This document shows positions 1 to 7,395 of a stretch of DNA of 27,874 nt, in pieces. The position numbers were made by a program, and so were the translations under genes. Under the pieces are notes generated by a model. That model did no database searches. It had not been told where the DNA came from and saw only the letters and a list, made by a program, of their open reading frames with translations. Each line of letters opens with the position of its first letter. Position 1 is the first letter of the stretch. The stretch is from NCBI GenBank assembly GCA_910577155.1, contig CAJTMS010000025.1, positions 1-27,874 of the forward strand. The letters run 5' to 3'. Source of the DNA: an uncultured Mailhella sp. (GTDB lineage: Bacteria > Desulfobacterota > Desulfovibrionia > Desulfovibrionales > Desulfovibrionaceae).

Positions 1-55
1 CAGAAAAACAGGAAGATACGTTTTATAGGTAATTGATTATCAACCTCTTTCTATA
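1..55 (-). repeat. Left copy of ~55-nt end repeat (inverted relative to right end)
   Basis: This stretch matches the reverse complement of 27779-27832 with only a few substitutions and one gap. Shared blocks include CAGAAAAACAGG, TTTTATAG, ATTGATTATCAACC and CTTTCTATA. It lies downstream of the ArsR gene, as the right copy lies downstream of the last plus-strand gene, so both copies have the same orientation relative to the adjacent transcript. The core TTGATNATCAA is an 11-nt palindrome. The left copy begins exactly at the arm that forms the second half of a perfect hairpin in the right copy, so it is probably cut by the window edge. Confidence 0.75.
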
Positions 56-99
56 GCTAAGCAATTTTCTTTGATTTCAAAAACAGAACAGCCGCGAGC

Positions 100-405
100 T
101 TACTCTTTTTTTGCAGGCAGAGTATGTACAAGCACAGTATTAAGACAAGTTAAAAAATCTCCCATACAATTAAATTGTAGGGAATAATATACATTTAAAC
201 CCTCTTTTCGCTGCGCAATAAGCCCTGCATCTTTTAATTTCTGTAAACTTTTGGAAATATGGGGCTGCTCATAGCCCAGTTCCTGCACAATTTCGCAGAC
301 ACATTTTTCTCCGCTGCTCAGAAAATCAAGAATTTCAAGACGAACAGGATTTGCCAATGCTTTGAATATGTGCACTTTTTTTTCATAGAAAAATTTTTTA
401 TCCAT
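100..405 (-). CDS. ArsR/SmtB-family metalloid-responsive repressor
   Basis: This 101-residue protein has the usual ArsR-family length and winged-helix layout: the FKALANPVRLEIL helix, a recognition helix around QPHISKSLQKLKDAGL (residues 47-62) and the beta wing RKEGLNVYYSL. Cys35 and Cys37 in KCVCEI match the CxC site used by As(III)/Sb(III)-type ArsR sensors. Cys80 and Cys87 are further possible ligands. Family knowledge predicts a repressor that leaves DNA on metalloid binding. It is divergent from the permease at 523, with a large dyad between them, which suggests autoregulation plus control of the permease. The ATG at 405 is preceded by GGAGT about seven bases away. The inducer is inferred only; other soft metals are possible. 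Confidence 0.9.
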   Translation of the reverse strand: MDKKFFYEKKVHIFKALANPVRLEILDFLSSGEKCVCEIVQELGYEQPHISKSLQKLKDAGLIAQRKEGLNVYYSLQFNCMGDFLTCLNTVLVHTLPAKKE

Positions 406-421
406 ATATACTCCATTGGGC

Positions 422-479
422 TTGACAATATGCCGATTGTGGAATATTTATCAACTATATTCCAATAATGGCATATAAT
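422..479 (+). promoter_or_regulatory. Divergent promoter/operator region for arsR-like gene and permease
   Basis: A dyad centred on base 452 spans 428-476. Its outer arms are ATATGCC (428-434) and GGCATAT (470-476); its inner arms are TGGAATAT (440-447) and ATATTCCA (457-464). Plus-strand promoter elements overlap it: TTGACA at 422-427 with TATTTA at 445-450 (17-bp spacer), and a consensus TATAAT at 474-479. Long dyads over the promoter are typical ArsR/SmtB operators. The operator role is inferred; the symmetry is seen directly. Confidence 0.6.
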
Positions 480-522
480 AGTCTCGCTGTCAATTCGTTC
501 TCTATACAGCTTAGGAGGAAAT

Positions 523-1497
523 ATGTTTTCAAAGGTTGCTGACCGGCTCGTTTACGGCATACTTGCCTTCTCCCCGGAAAATGCTTTCGGCTCTGCCCTG
601 CATTTTTTTGTCTACGATGTGTTAAAAATCCTTTTTCTTTTATCGGTGATAATTTTCTCGATTTCTTTTTTACGAACCTATCTTCAGGCTCAAAAAGTCA
701 AAGCGTATATCGAAAAACTGCCTAAACTGCCGGCACATTTTCTTGCGGCTCTTTTTGGGGCGGTAACGCCCTTTTGCTCCTGTTCATCGGTTCCTATTTT
801 TATCGGCTTTATGGAAGCCAAAATCCCCTTTGGCATTGCCATGAGTTTTTTAATTACTTCACCCCTGATCAATGAAATTGCCCTGCTTGTCCTTGCAGGT
901 GTCTTAGGCATAAAAATAACCTGTATCTATCTTGTCACAGGCATCAGCATTGGTATGTTCGGCGGCTTTATCCTTGAAAAACTCGGCTGCGCACAGTATT
1001 TACAGGATTATTTGCGTCTTAACACGCTGCAGTTTGCTGCCCGCTCCTGTTCCTGTGCTTCTGCACCGAAAGAAACCATCCTTTTAACAATGCGCATAAA
1101 AAGTGCATGGGCAAATACAAGGGAATTAATCCGCAAAATTTGGCTTTTTATTTTGTTCGGAATAGGCATAGGTGCGTTTTTGCACGGCTATGTCCCCAAG
1201 GAATTTTTTATGGAACACATGCAGGCAGAGAATATTTTTGCCGTACCCTTGGCTGTGATTGCGGGTATACCGCTTTATTCGGACGCCACAACCATAATCC
1301 CCATTGCAGAAGTTCTCATCCAAAAAGGTTCTGCCATCGGCACGGTTTTGGTTTTCATGATGGCTGTTGTGGGTCTGTCCTTACCGGAAATGGTTATCTT
1401 GGCAAAGGTGATGAAGAAAGAGCTCATCATCCGCTATCTGCTTTTTATGGCCTGCAGTTTTATTCTCGTGGGATATTTTTACAACAGTATTTTATAG
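523..1497 (+). CDS. ArsP/YraQ-type permease (DUF318 family)
   Basis: This 324-residue polytopic membrane protein has about eight to ten hydrophobic segments. The family signature is clear: TPFCSCSSVPIFIGFMEA (about residues 81-98), then SFLITSPLINEIALLVLAG, and in the second half PLYSDATTIIPIAEVL with a following VGLSLPEMVIL. Family members include ArsP, an efflux permease for trivalent organoarsenicals, and related transporters often paired with ArsR regulators. A cytoplasmic RSCSCASAP segment holds another cysteine cluster. The ATG has a near-perfect Shine-Dalgarno AGGAGG at 513-518. The divergent ArsR gene and shared operator suggest metalloid-induced efflux. The substrate cannot be read from the sequence, so I give no symbol. 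Confidence 0.85.
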   Translation: MFSKVADRLVYGILAFSPENAFGSALHFFVYDVLKILFLLSVIIFSISFLRTYLQAQKVKAYIEKLPKLPAHFLAALFGAVTPFCSCSSVPIFIGFMEAKIPFGIAMSFLITSPLINEIALLVLAGVLGIKITCIYLVTGISIGMFGGFILEKLGCAQYLQDYLRLNTLQFAARSCSCASAPKETILLTMRIKSAWANTRELIRKIWLFILFGIGIGAFLHGYVPKEFFMEHMQAENIFAVPLAVIAGIPLYSDATTIIPIAEVLIQKGSAIGTVLVFMMAVVGLSLPEMVILAKVMKKELIIRYLLFMACSFILVGYFYNSIL

Positions 1498-1512
1498 TTC
1501 AGCCTTTTCCAT

Positions 1513-1549
1513 AAAAAAATCCCTTGAAAAGCAGCTGCTTTCCAAGGGA
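1513..1549 (-). terminator. Rho-independent terminator of the dapA operon
   Basis: Bases 1520-1549 form a near-perfect 30-nt palindrome, TCCCTTG paired with CAAGGGA and then AAAGCA with TGCTTT, with one internal A-C mismatch. On the minus strand it is followed by seven T residues (plus-strand A run 1513-1519). This places it 23 nt past the dapA stop. The hairpin may also slow transcription arriving from the permease. Confidence 0.85.
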
Positions 1550-1571
1550 ATATGGAACAGTACGAAAAGCG

Positions 1572-2447
1572 TTAAATCAATTTCATATCCTGCATGGTCT
1601 TTTTCAAAAGGGCAAAGGTTGATTCCTGCATATTGCAAAGAGGCAGGCGCAGCTCATCGCTCATTTTCCCCATGAGGGAAAGGGCAGTTTTTACGGGAAT
1701 GGGATTTGTTTCCACAAACATGGCTCTGTTAAGGGGCTCCAGATAAAAATGCAGCCGCCTTGCTTCTTTGACGTCACCCCGAGCCCATGCATCACAAAGT
1801 TCATGGACTTTTTTCGGCATGACATTGGAAGTAACGGAAATTGTCCCCTTGCCTCCGAGAGCCAGCGTTGCAAAAACAGTAGAGTCTTCACCTGAAAGCA
1901 TAATAAAATTCTCATCTGTTTTTTCCAAAATATTGGAAACTTGTATCAGGTTTCCGGTTGCTTCCTTGACGCCTATCATCTCCGGAATTTGGTGATACAA
2001 GCGTGCCATGGTATCGGCAGTAATATTGGAACCGGTACGTCCGGGCACATTATAAACAACAAAAGGAAAAGAAACTTCCTTGCTGATAGCACGGTAATGC
2101 CGGAAAATACCTTCCTGCGTGGGCTTATTATAATAGGGGCTGATTAAGAGTGCATAATCAGCACCGGCCTGTTTTGCAAACCGGGTTAAGCGTATGGCTT
2201 CAACCGTATTATTGGAACCGCATCCCGCGATAACAGGCACGCGTTTTTTGGTTTGGTCAATACAAATTTTAATTGCCCGTTCGTGTTCTTCATGGCTCAG
2301 TGTTGCAGATTCGCCGGTTGTTCCGCAGGGAGCAAGCCCGTCAATACCTTGCTCGATTTGCCATTCTATAAATTCCCGATATGCTTCTTCATCAATTTGC
2401 CCGTTTTTGAATGGCAAAACTAATGCAGAAATAGCCCCTTTCAACAT
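1572..2447 (-). CDS. dapA: 4-hydroxy-tetrahydrodipicolinate synthase
   Basis: The 291-residue product matches DapA in length and motifs. It condenses pyruvate with aspartate semialdehyde in the first committed step of lysine and meso-diaminopimelate synthesis in the cytoplasm. Visible landmarks are CGTTGES (Thr43, Thr44), the catalytic Tyr132 and Arg137 in YNVPGRTG, the Schiff-base Lys161 in GVKEATGN, and SGEDSTV. The start is set by AGGAG, which overlaps the nrnA stop codon; only nine bases separate the two genes, so it is the last gene of the minus-strand operon. A strong terminator follows. I see no lysine riboswitch in front of it, as it appears to be read from upstream. Confidence 0.97.
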   Translation of the reverse strand: MLKGAISALVLPFKNGQIDEEAYREFIEWQIEQGIDGLAPCGTTGESATLSHEEHERAIKICIDQTKKRVPVIAGCGSNNTVEAIRLTRFAKQAGADYALLISPYYNKPTQEGIFRHYRAISKEVSFPFVVYNVPGRTGSNITADTMARLYHQIPEMIGVKEATGNLIQVSNILEKTDENFIMLSGEDSTVFATLALGGKGTISVTSNVMPKKVHELCDAWARGDVKEARRLHFYLEPLNRAMFVETNPIPVKTALSLMGKMSDELRLPLCNMQESTFALLKKTMQDMKLI

Positions 2448-2456
2448 AAAAACTCC

Positions 2457-3461
2457 TTATTGCTGTAATGCAGTTACAATATGAGGATACACCATTGCAT
2501 ACACCGTTTCAAGGGAGCCCTGCACCCCTGCTCCGGCTGCATTTTTGTGTCCCCCCCCATTAAACTGCGCCAAAATACTCCGCACATCATCATCCCCGGA
2601 GGAACGCATACTTATTTTGATAAAAGACGAACCGTTTTTTATTTCTTCCCGCAGAAGAAGAGTCATGCGAACACCCTGAACTTTGCGCATTTGCTCCACA
2701 AATCCTTCCAAATCTTCCTTCGTCGCCCCAAATTCCGCAAAAAGTTTTTGCGGAACAGCCACAGAGGCAAGCTGATTATTGACAGAAAATTGTACCATGC
2801 TCAAAAGTTTGCCCCAAAAATGCAATTTTTGCACAGACCATGTATTATCGAGAGCCTCGCGGAGAGGAGCAATGGCAAGGGGCGTTTCCATGAGTTTGGC
2901 AAGGCACTCTATGCAGGCAAGGCTTGTATTGCCAAAGGAAAAATTCCCCGTATCGGAAGAAAGGGCGACATACAAAGCCTTTGCCGCTTCGGCAACGGTT
3001 TTATCTGTTTCCGCATACACAATCTGCGCAGCCATTTGCCCCGTTGCCGCCATGGTATGGTCAACCCAGTTATACTCCGTTGCAATGGTATTGTTCCCCA
3101 CATGGTGGTCTATGCAAAGGCTTTTTTTCCCCTGCACATACTGCGCAAAAGAATCGCCAAAACGGTGCAGTTCCCCGGCGTCAAGCATGACCACAAGCAA
3201 ATCGGGAAAAGAAGCAGAAAAAGGAATTTCTGCAATATTGCTCACATAGGGGCAGGGCAAGGGCAAAAACGAAAAGTGGCGCGGAAACGGACTTTCATTA
3301 TAAATACAGACATTTTTCCCTAAGGTTTCCCGTAAAAACCACGCTAAACCAAGGGCAGAGCCAATGGCATCGCCGTCCGGATTAACATGCATGGCAAGAA
3401 CAATATGTTGATATTGTTTGAGAATTTCAAGACATTTTTGTGCTTCGGGTTGTATCTGCAT
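2457..3461 (-). CDS. nrnA: Bifunctional oligoribonuclease / pAp phosphatase NrnA (DHH-DHHA1 family)
   Basis: This DHH phosphoesterase degrades 2-5-nt RNAs and dephosphorylates 3'-phosphoadenosine 5'-phosphate. Metal-binding motifs are AMHVNPDGDAIGS (His25, Asp29, Asp31 from the chosen start), a later VVMLDAGE, and the family DHH signature in CIDHHVGNN. The C-terminal DHHA1 motif is GGGHKNAAGAG. The length of about 334 residues is typical. I start at ATG 3461, which has AGGA six bases upstream and gives a usual NrnA N-terminus; ATG 3485 or TTG 3491 in the same frame would add 8-10 residues but lack a ribosome site. It follows an HPt gene by under 40 bases and precedes dapA by nine. Some NrnA-type enzymes hydrolyse pGpG, which fits the EAL protein encoded in the same operon. 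Confidence 0.93.
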   Translation of the reverse strand: MQIQPEAQKCLEILKQYQHIVLAMHVNPDGDAIGSALGLAWFLRETLGKNVCIYNESPFPRHFSFLPLPCPYVSNIAEIPFSASFPDLLVVMLDAGELHRFGDSFAQYVQGKKSLCIDHHVGNNTIATEYNWVDHTMAATGQMAAQIVYAETDKTVAEAAKALYVALSSDTGNFSFGNTSLACIECLAKLMETPLAIAPLREALDNTWSVQKLHFWGKLLSMVQFSVNNQLASVAVPQKLFAEFGATKEDLEGFVEQMRKVQGVRMTLLLREEIKNGSSFIKISMRSSGDDDVRSILAQFNGGGHKNAAGAGVQGSLETVYAMVYPHIVTALQQ

Positions 3462-3495
3462 TCCGTATCCTGCGGCAATCTTCATCGGCAAAGCG

Positions 3496-3834
3496 TTAAC
3501 CGGCTAAAATTTGCTGTGCTTCATCTCTAAATTTTAAAATTGTTTCCAGATGTTGTTCCGCATCATCCAAATTTCCGGCACGCAAGTGTTCCGTCAACTC
3601 GCAAAGCACGGTATAAAGGGGACCGGCTGCTAAATTTCCGGCAACCCCTTTCAGGGTGTGACAAGCTTCAAAAGATGCTTTGCAGTCCCCATTTTTAATA
3701 TTTTCTTTAAGTCGCTCAAAGGAATCATCAGCTAAAAACATATTAAAACAAGTACAATATAATTCCTTATCATTGACAAAACGTTCTAAGGCTTCATCAA
3801 TATTACAGCCCCAGTTTCTTAACTGATTAATCAT
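3496..3834 (-). CDS. Stand-alone HPt (histidine phosphotransfer) protein
   Basis: The 112-residue helical protein is essentially one HPt domain. The phosphorylatable residue is His59 in ACHTLKGVAGNL, and the preceding helix FERLKENIKNGDCKASFEA and the following helices match the four-helix bundle. HPt proteins relay phosphate between receiver domains and lack kinase activity themselves. The likely partner in this operon is the receiver domain encoded two genes upstream (7230). The start ATG lies just behind GGTGA, which overlaps the stop codon of the preceding gene, so translation is probably coupled. No histidine kinase is present in the window. Confidence 0.88.
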   Translation of the reverse strand: MINQLRNWGCNIDEALERFVNDKELYCTCFNMFLADDSFERLKENIKNGDCKASFEACHTLKGVAGNLAAGPLYTVLCELTEHLRAGNLDDAEQHLETILKFRDEAQQILAG

Positions 3835-3842
3835 GTACTCAC

Positions 3843-4736
3843 CTATTCATTTAATAGATATGAAGTGTTTTCTCCTTGGAATGCAGCGTGTTCGCATGCT
3901 ATTTTTGCTTTCTTCATAGCTATCGTATATGTATTTTGTTCTTTCAGCATTATACAGCCAATATTGCCGATAACTTTACCTGAGAAATCTCTTTTATTAT
4001 ATTCATTCATGGCACTGCAAATTTCGCCTGCCCGCTGCCGTACGGTATTTTCATCGGCAACACTCTGCACAAGCACGGCAAAATCCAATTCATTGATTTT
4101 AGCCACAATATCATCATTTCTAAAGAACTCTCGCAAAATATTTGACATAGCGACAACAGAGTAATTGGAAGATTTCTTCGGGCAGGTCGATGCCGCAAAT
4201 TCTTTTGACAAACTGATATAGAACAATGCCCCCTGTCCGCCTTCAAACACTTCAAAATAATCGGTTAAAATTCTTTCAAAAGTATTTTCGGTGTACAGAC
4301 CTGTTTCAATATCCCGTTTTAAATAGAAATCTCCAACATCAAGATGATGAAGCCAATCCCCCAGATCTTCCACATAACAAAAAGCTGAAACCGCTTCGGT
4401 TTCGGGATGCTTTGCCAAACTTAAATTAAAGCATGCCCATTTGAAATCCTTTCCTGCCAAATAGCGGAATTCAAAGCTGATTTTCTTCTTTTGTGCAACT
4501 AAAAGATTAAGGGAATAGATACTCATAAGCTGCAGGAAACGTTCCTTTTCATCGGGATGAACAAGGGTATTGCCGATACGGGCAAAAAATTCATCCACGG
4601 AATGTTCTTTCATATAACCTATTCTGCCCAGCAAATACCGTGAATGGCGCAAAACTTTCTTGGTATCGAGCTCAATTTCGATATACGGCATATGGGTTGC
4701 AATAATGCTGTTTCTGAAATCAATTTTCCCGCTCAT
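3843..4736 (-). CDS. PAS-like / degenerate GGDEF domain protein
   Basis: This protein of about 297 residues has an N-terminal PAS-like region (IELDTKKVLRHSRYLLGRIG, then FARIGNTLVHPDEKERF and KISFEFRYLAG). A GGDEF-fold domain follows, opened by DIETGLYTENTFERIL, the counterpart of the usual D-LTGL-NR motif. The catalytic loop reads VAKINELDFAVLV, so the GGDEF signature is replaced by NELDF and cyclase activity is not expected. It may sense a ligand or bind partners. I chose ATG 4736, which overlaps the end of the upstream gene by 17 bases; the longer frame reaching 4808 would overlap by 89. Eight bases separate it from the HPt gene, so it lies in the same operon. Confidence 0.75.
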   Translation of the reverse strand: MSGKIDFRNSIIATHMPYIEIELDTKKVLRHSRYLLGRIGYMKEHSVDEFFARIGNTLVHPDEKERFLQLMSIYSLNLLVAQKKKISFEFRYLAGKDFKWACFNLSLAKHPETEAVSAFCYVEDLGDWLHHLDVGDFYLKRDIETGLYTENTFERILTDYFEVFEGGQGALFYISLSKEFAASTCPKKSSNYSVVAMSNILREFFRNDDIVAKINELDFAVLVQSVADENTVRQRAGEICSAMNEYNKRDFSGKVIGNIGCIMLKEQNTYTIAMKKAKIACEHAAFQGENTSYLLNE

Positions 4737-7230
4737 AAATTTCTTTACTGATAACCTTATGGGTTTCATTCTTGCAGTAAACAACACCCAGTTTGGGTTC
4801 ATTTTCAAGGAATAAAAGCTTATATTTTAATTCATACCACGTACGGCTGGAAGCTTGGCGGATAACAGAAGCCAGAATCGGCTTTTCCTGTTCTTTTCCT
4901 GCAAACATATCAGCAAACATGGCAAGCAGTTCTTCTTTTTGCTCAAAAGGAAGCTCATAATTTTCTTTTATTTCATGCTGATAATCAAAAATCTGCTTAC
5001 TCAAACCTAAGGAATTTCCCAAAATGGAGTTGAAACGAATCTTTTTATCAATAAAATTCACATCAATAATGGAAGACTGGCTGAATTCCAGCACAGCGTT
5101 CATGCGGTCTTCCTGCAGTTCACAGATAAGCTCCTTATTTTTAAACTCTGTGACATTGCGCAGCTGCATGATAAACACTTTACTGTTAAAGGTTTGCTGC
5201 AAATAGCTAATCCTTGCCCTGTTCCAGAAAATCATATGCGTTTTGGGTGATTTTACCCGTACAACAAACTCAATCCAATTCTTATTCTCATCCAATCCTT
5301 TGAGTTCCTGCAAAACCTTTTCTCTGTCTTCAGGAACAATAAAATCCAGAGCATGACATGTGGTCGTAATAAATTCCTGACTGTTTTCAATGATTTCATC
5401 ATAGAAATGGCTGTTTACCCGCAAAATTTCCAGATTTTCCCCTCTCAGTTCAATAATCGCCAATGCAGAGGTAAATAAATTGAAAATTTGGTTAAACGTT
5501 GAATTGCCGCTGCATAAACCTTTTATGGCAAGCGCCTTATCATCTTTGCGGTTTTTTTCGGGAACAGTAAAACTTACATTATTCACGCGGGTTTCATATT
5601 CTTCAATGGGAAACGGCTTTGAGAAAAAGAATCCTTGTCCGTTATAACAGCCGATGCTGCGCAGATACTCAACCTGTTCAAGGGTTTCAACGCCCTCTGC
5701 GATAACAGGCAAATTGAGCCATTTTGCCATATACACGATAAAATGAATGATATTTTTGGACTTGACGTCAGTTTCGCTAAAGTTTTTCAAAAAGCGCATA
5801 TCTATTTTCAAAAGGTCAACAGGCACTTCGCTGAGCATATTCAGGGAAGAATAGCCGGTGCCGAAATCGTCCATGGAAACAGAAAAGCCAAGTTCACGCA
5901 ATTTATTGATAACGAGGATTAATTGTTCGGAATCCTGTGTATAGGATGTTTCCGTGATTTCAAATTCAATCAGGCTATGGTCGATATTATTTCTGGTCAT
6001 GACCTCGACAATGAATTCGCACAAATCAGGTTTATAAATATCAGCACGGGAAAGATTAACGCTGAAAGGAACAACCGGAATATTTTTGTCCAGCAGGGAA
6101 CGGAGCGTTTTGCAAACTTCTTCAAAAATAAACATGTCAAGTTCAATGATAAAGCCGTTCTTCTCAAAAACAGGGATAAATTTAATCGGCGGAATAAGCC
6201 CCTTGACCGGATGTTTCCAGCGAACCAAGGTTTCAACGCCGATAGTGCTGAAGGTGTTTAAATCAAATTTGGGCTGAATATACACAACAAACTGCCCTTC
6301 ACGCAGGGCTGTATTCATTTCATTGACAATTTGCTGTTCTTCCACAAATTTTTCATGCAGGCTGCCGTTATAGTATTCGATAAAGCTGTCGTATTTGCCC
6401 ACGATATTTTTGAGTGCAAGATTTGCCCTGTCGCACATGACAGAGACACTCATAACGGTATCTTCAATGATGAAAACACCAAAATTAATTTTTAATTTCA
6501 AGCTGATAGGGAAATCTTCCAAAAAAGACATCATATAATTGGCAAAGCGAAGTTCCTCAGCCTTATCATGGGGCATGCACACACAGTAGCAGTCCGCATT
6601 CAGCCTTGCGGCAATATAATTGGCATTTTGTGAAAAACTGCGTACAGAATCAGCCAGATAAATAAGAAGTTCGTCACCTTTTTGTTCCCCGAAAAAGTCG
6701 TTCACAACCTTGAACCGTTCGATATCAAAATAAATAATGGAATAGGTTGTGTCTTTATCTTCCGTAATAAGGGCATTCACCTTTTCGTAGAAGGTTTCTT
6801 TATTATAGAGTTTTGTAAGATAGTCGCGTTCGGAGGTATTTTTCAAAATTGCGTTTTCACGCATGGCAAAGGTATTGATAAGACGCTGTAAAATAATGGT
6901 AGGATGATAGGGCTTGGTAATAAAATCCGTAGCTCCCATTTTCAGGGCTTTGAGCTCAGAATCTTTGCCCTCTGCCTGAGAAGCGACAATAACGGGAATT
7001 TCTGAAAAAGGAGAATGTTTAATTTTTTCTAAAAATGCGTAGCCGTCCATAACAGGCATAATCAAATCAAGTAAAACCGCCTGAATGGACTCTTTTTCCC
7101 TTTCAAGGATACGCCATGCTTCCAATCCGTTTTCGGCTTGCAGCACAGTGTAACGATTTTCCAAAATTTTCGTCAACAACATTCTGTTGATAGATTGGTC
7201 ATCAACAACTATGATTTTATACTTCTTCAT
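4720..7230 (-). CDS. Response regulator with degenerate GGDEF and EAL (c-di-GMP phosphodiesterase), PAS-like C-terminus
   Basis: This protein of about 836 residues has domains in this order: receiver (1-125), degenerate GGDEF (about 135-290), EAL (about 305-555) and PAS-like segments (about 590-836). The receiver keeps Asp10, Asp11 and phospho-acceptor Asp55 (LLDLIMP), plus the TKP lysine. The GGDEF site reads ARLNADCYCVC and so is inactive. The EAL domain keeps its key residues: Glu333 in VETLVRW, NLSRA, EITET, MDDFGTGYSSL (Asp454, Asp455), LKIDMRFL, AEGVET and GQGFFFSKP. This predicts a cytoplasmic phosphodiesterase making pGpG from c-di-GMP under phosphorelay control. I start at ATG 7230 because MKKYKIIVVDD is a standard receiver N-terminus; an in-frame TTG at 7305 and ATG at 7293 lie in low-complexity upstream DNA. 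It is the first gene of the minus-strand operon. Confidence 0.9.
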   Translation of the reverse strand: MKKYKIIVVDDQSINRMLLTKILENRYTVLQAENGLEAWRILEREKESIQAVLLDLIMPVMDGYAFLEKIKHSPFSEIPVIVASQAEGKDSELKALKMGATDFITKPYHPTIILQRLINTFAMRENAILKNTSERDYLTKLYNKETFYEKVNALITEDKDTTYSIIYFDIERFKVVNDFFGEQKGDELLIYLADSVRSFSQNANYIAARLNADCYCVCMPHDKAEELRFANYMMSFLEDFPISLKLKINFGVFIIEDTVMSVSVMCDRANLALKNIVGKYDSFIEYYNGSLHEKFVEEQQIVNEMNTALREGQFVVYIQPKFDLNTFSTIGVETLVRWKHPVKGLIPPIKFIPVFEKNGFIIELDMFIFEEVCKTLRSLLDKNIPVVPFSVNLSRADIYKPDLCEFIVEVMTRNNIDHSLIEFEITETSYTQDSEQLILVINKLRELGFSVSMDDFGTGYSSLNMLSEVPVDLLKIDMRFLKNFSETDVKSKNIIHFIVYMAKWLNLPVIAEGVETLEQVEYLRSIGCYNGQGFFFSKPFPIEEYETRVNNVSFTVPEKNRKDDKALAIKGLCSGNSTFNQIFNLFTSALAIIELRGENLEILRVNSHFYDEIIENSQEFITTTCHALDFIVPEDREKVLQELKGLDENKNWIEFVVRVKSPKTHMIFWNRARISYLQQTFNSKVFIMQLRNVTEFKNKELICELQEDRMNAVLEFSQSSIIDVNFIDKKIRFNSILGNSLGLSKQIFDYQHEIKENYELPFEQKEELLAMFADMFAGKEQEKPILASVIRQASSRTWYELKYKLLFLENEPKLGVVYCKNETHKVISKEIYEREN

Positions 7231-7261
7231 CTTACTACCATTTAAAAATCTAGATTGACCG

Positions 7262-7290
7262 ATGTTAGCACTTTTTTTTGGGGTAAACAA
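7262..7290 (-). promoter_or_regulatory. Possible promoter of the EAL/HPt/nrnA/dapA operon
   Basis: Read on the minus strand, TTGTTT (7290-7285) and TAACAT (7267-7262) are separated by 17 bases, about 30 bases before the chosen start codon. The match to sigma-70 consensus is modest. The adjoining 7300-7345 DNA is a long A/T tract (runs of A6, T8, T5 and T6) between two divergent genes and may be curved. Confidence 0.35.
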
Positions 7291-7395
7291 CATTTTTAAT
7301 CTCAAAAAATTTTTTTTCTTTTTCTTTTTTCACTTTTTACTGTACAAAAAGTTCAAAAATAGCTATTTTCATCCGAGAGAGAAAGGAGTTTTTGC

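Noticed and set aside
2481..3323. Long plus-strand ORF (280 codons) opposite nrnA
   Set aside because: It is wholly antisense to a well-supported enzyme gene, has no ribosome site and no family motif, and arises from the codon bias of the real gene.
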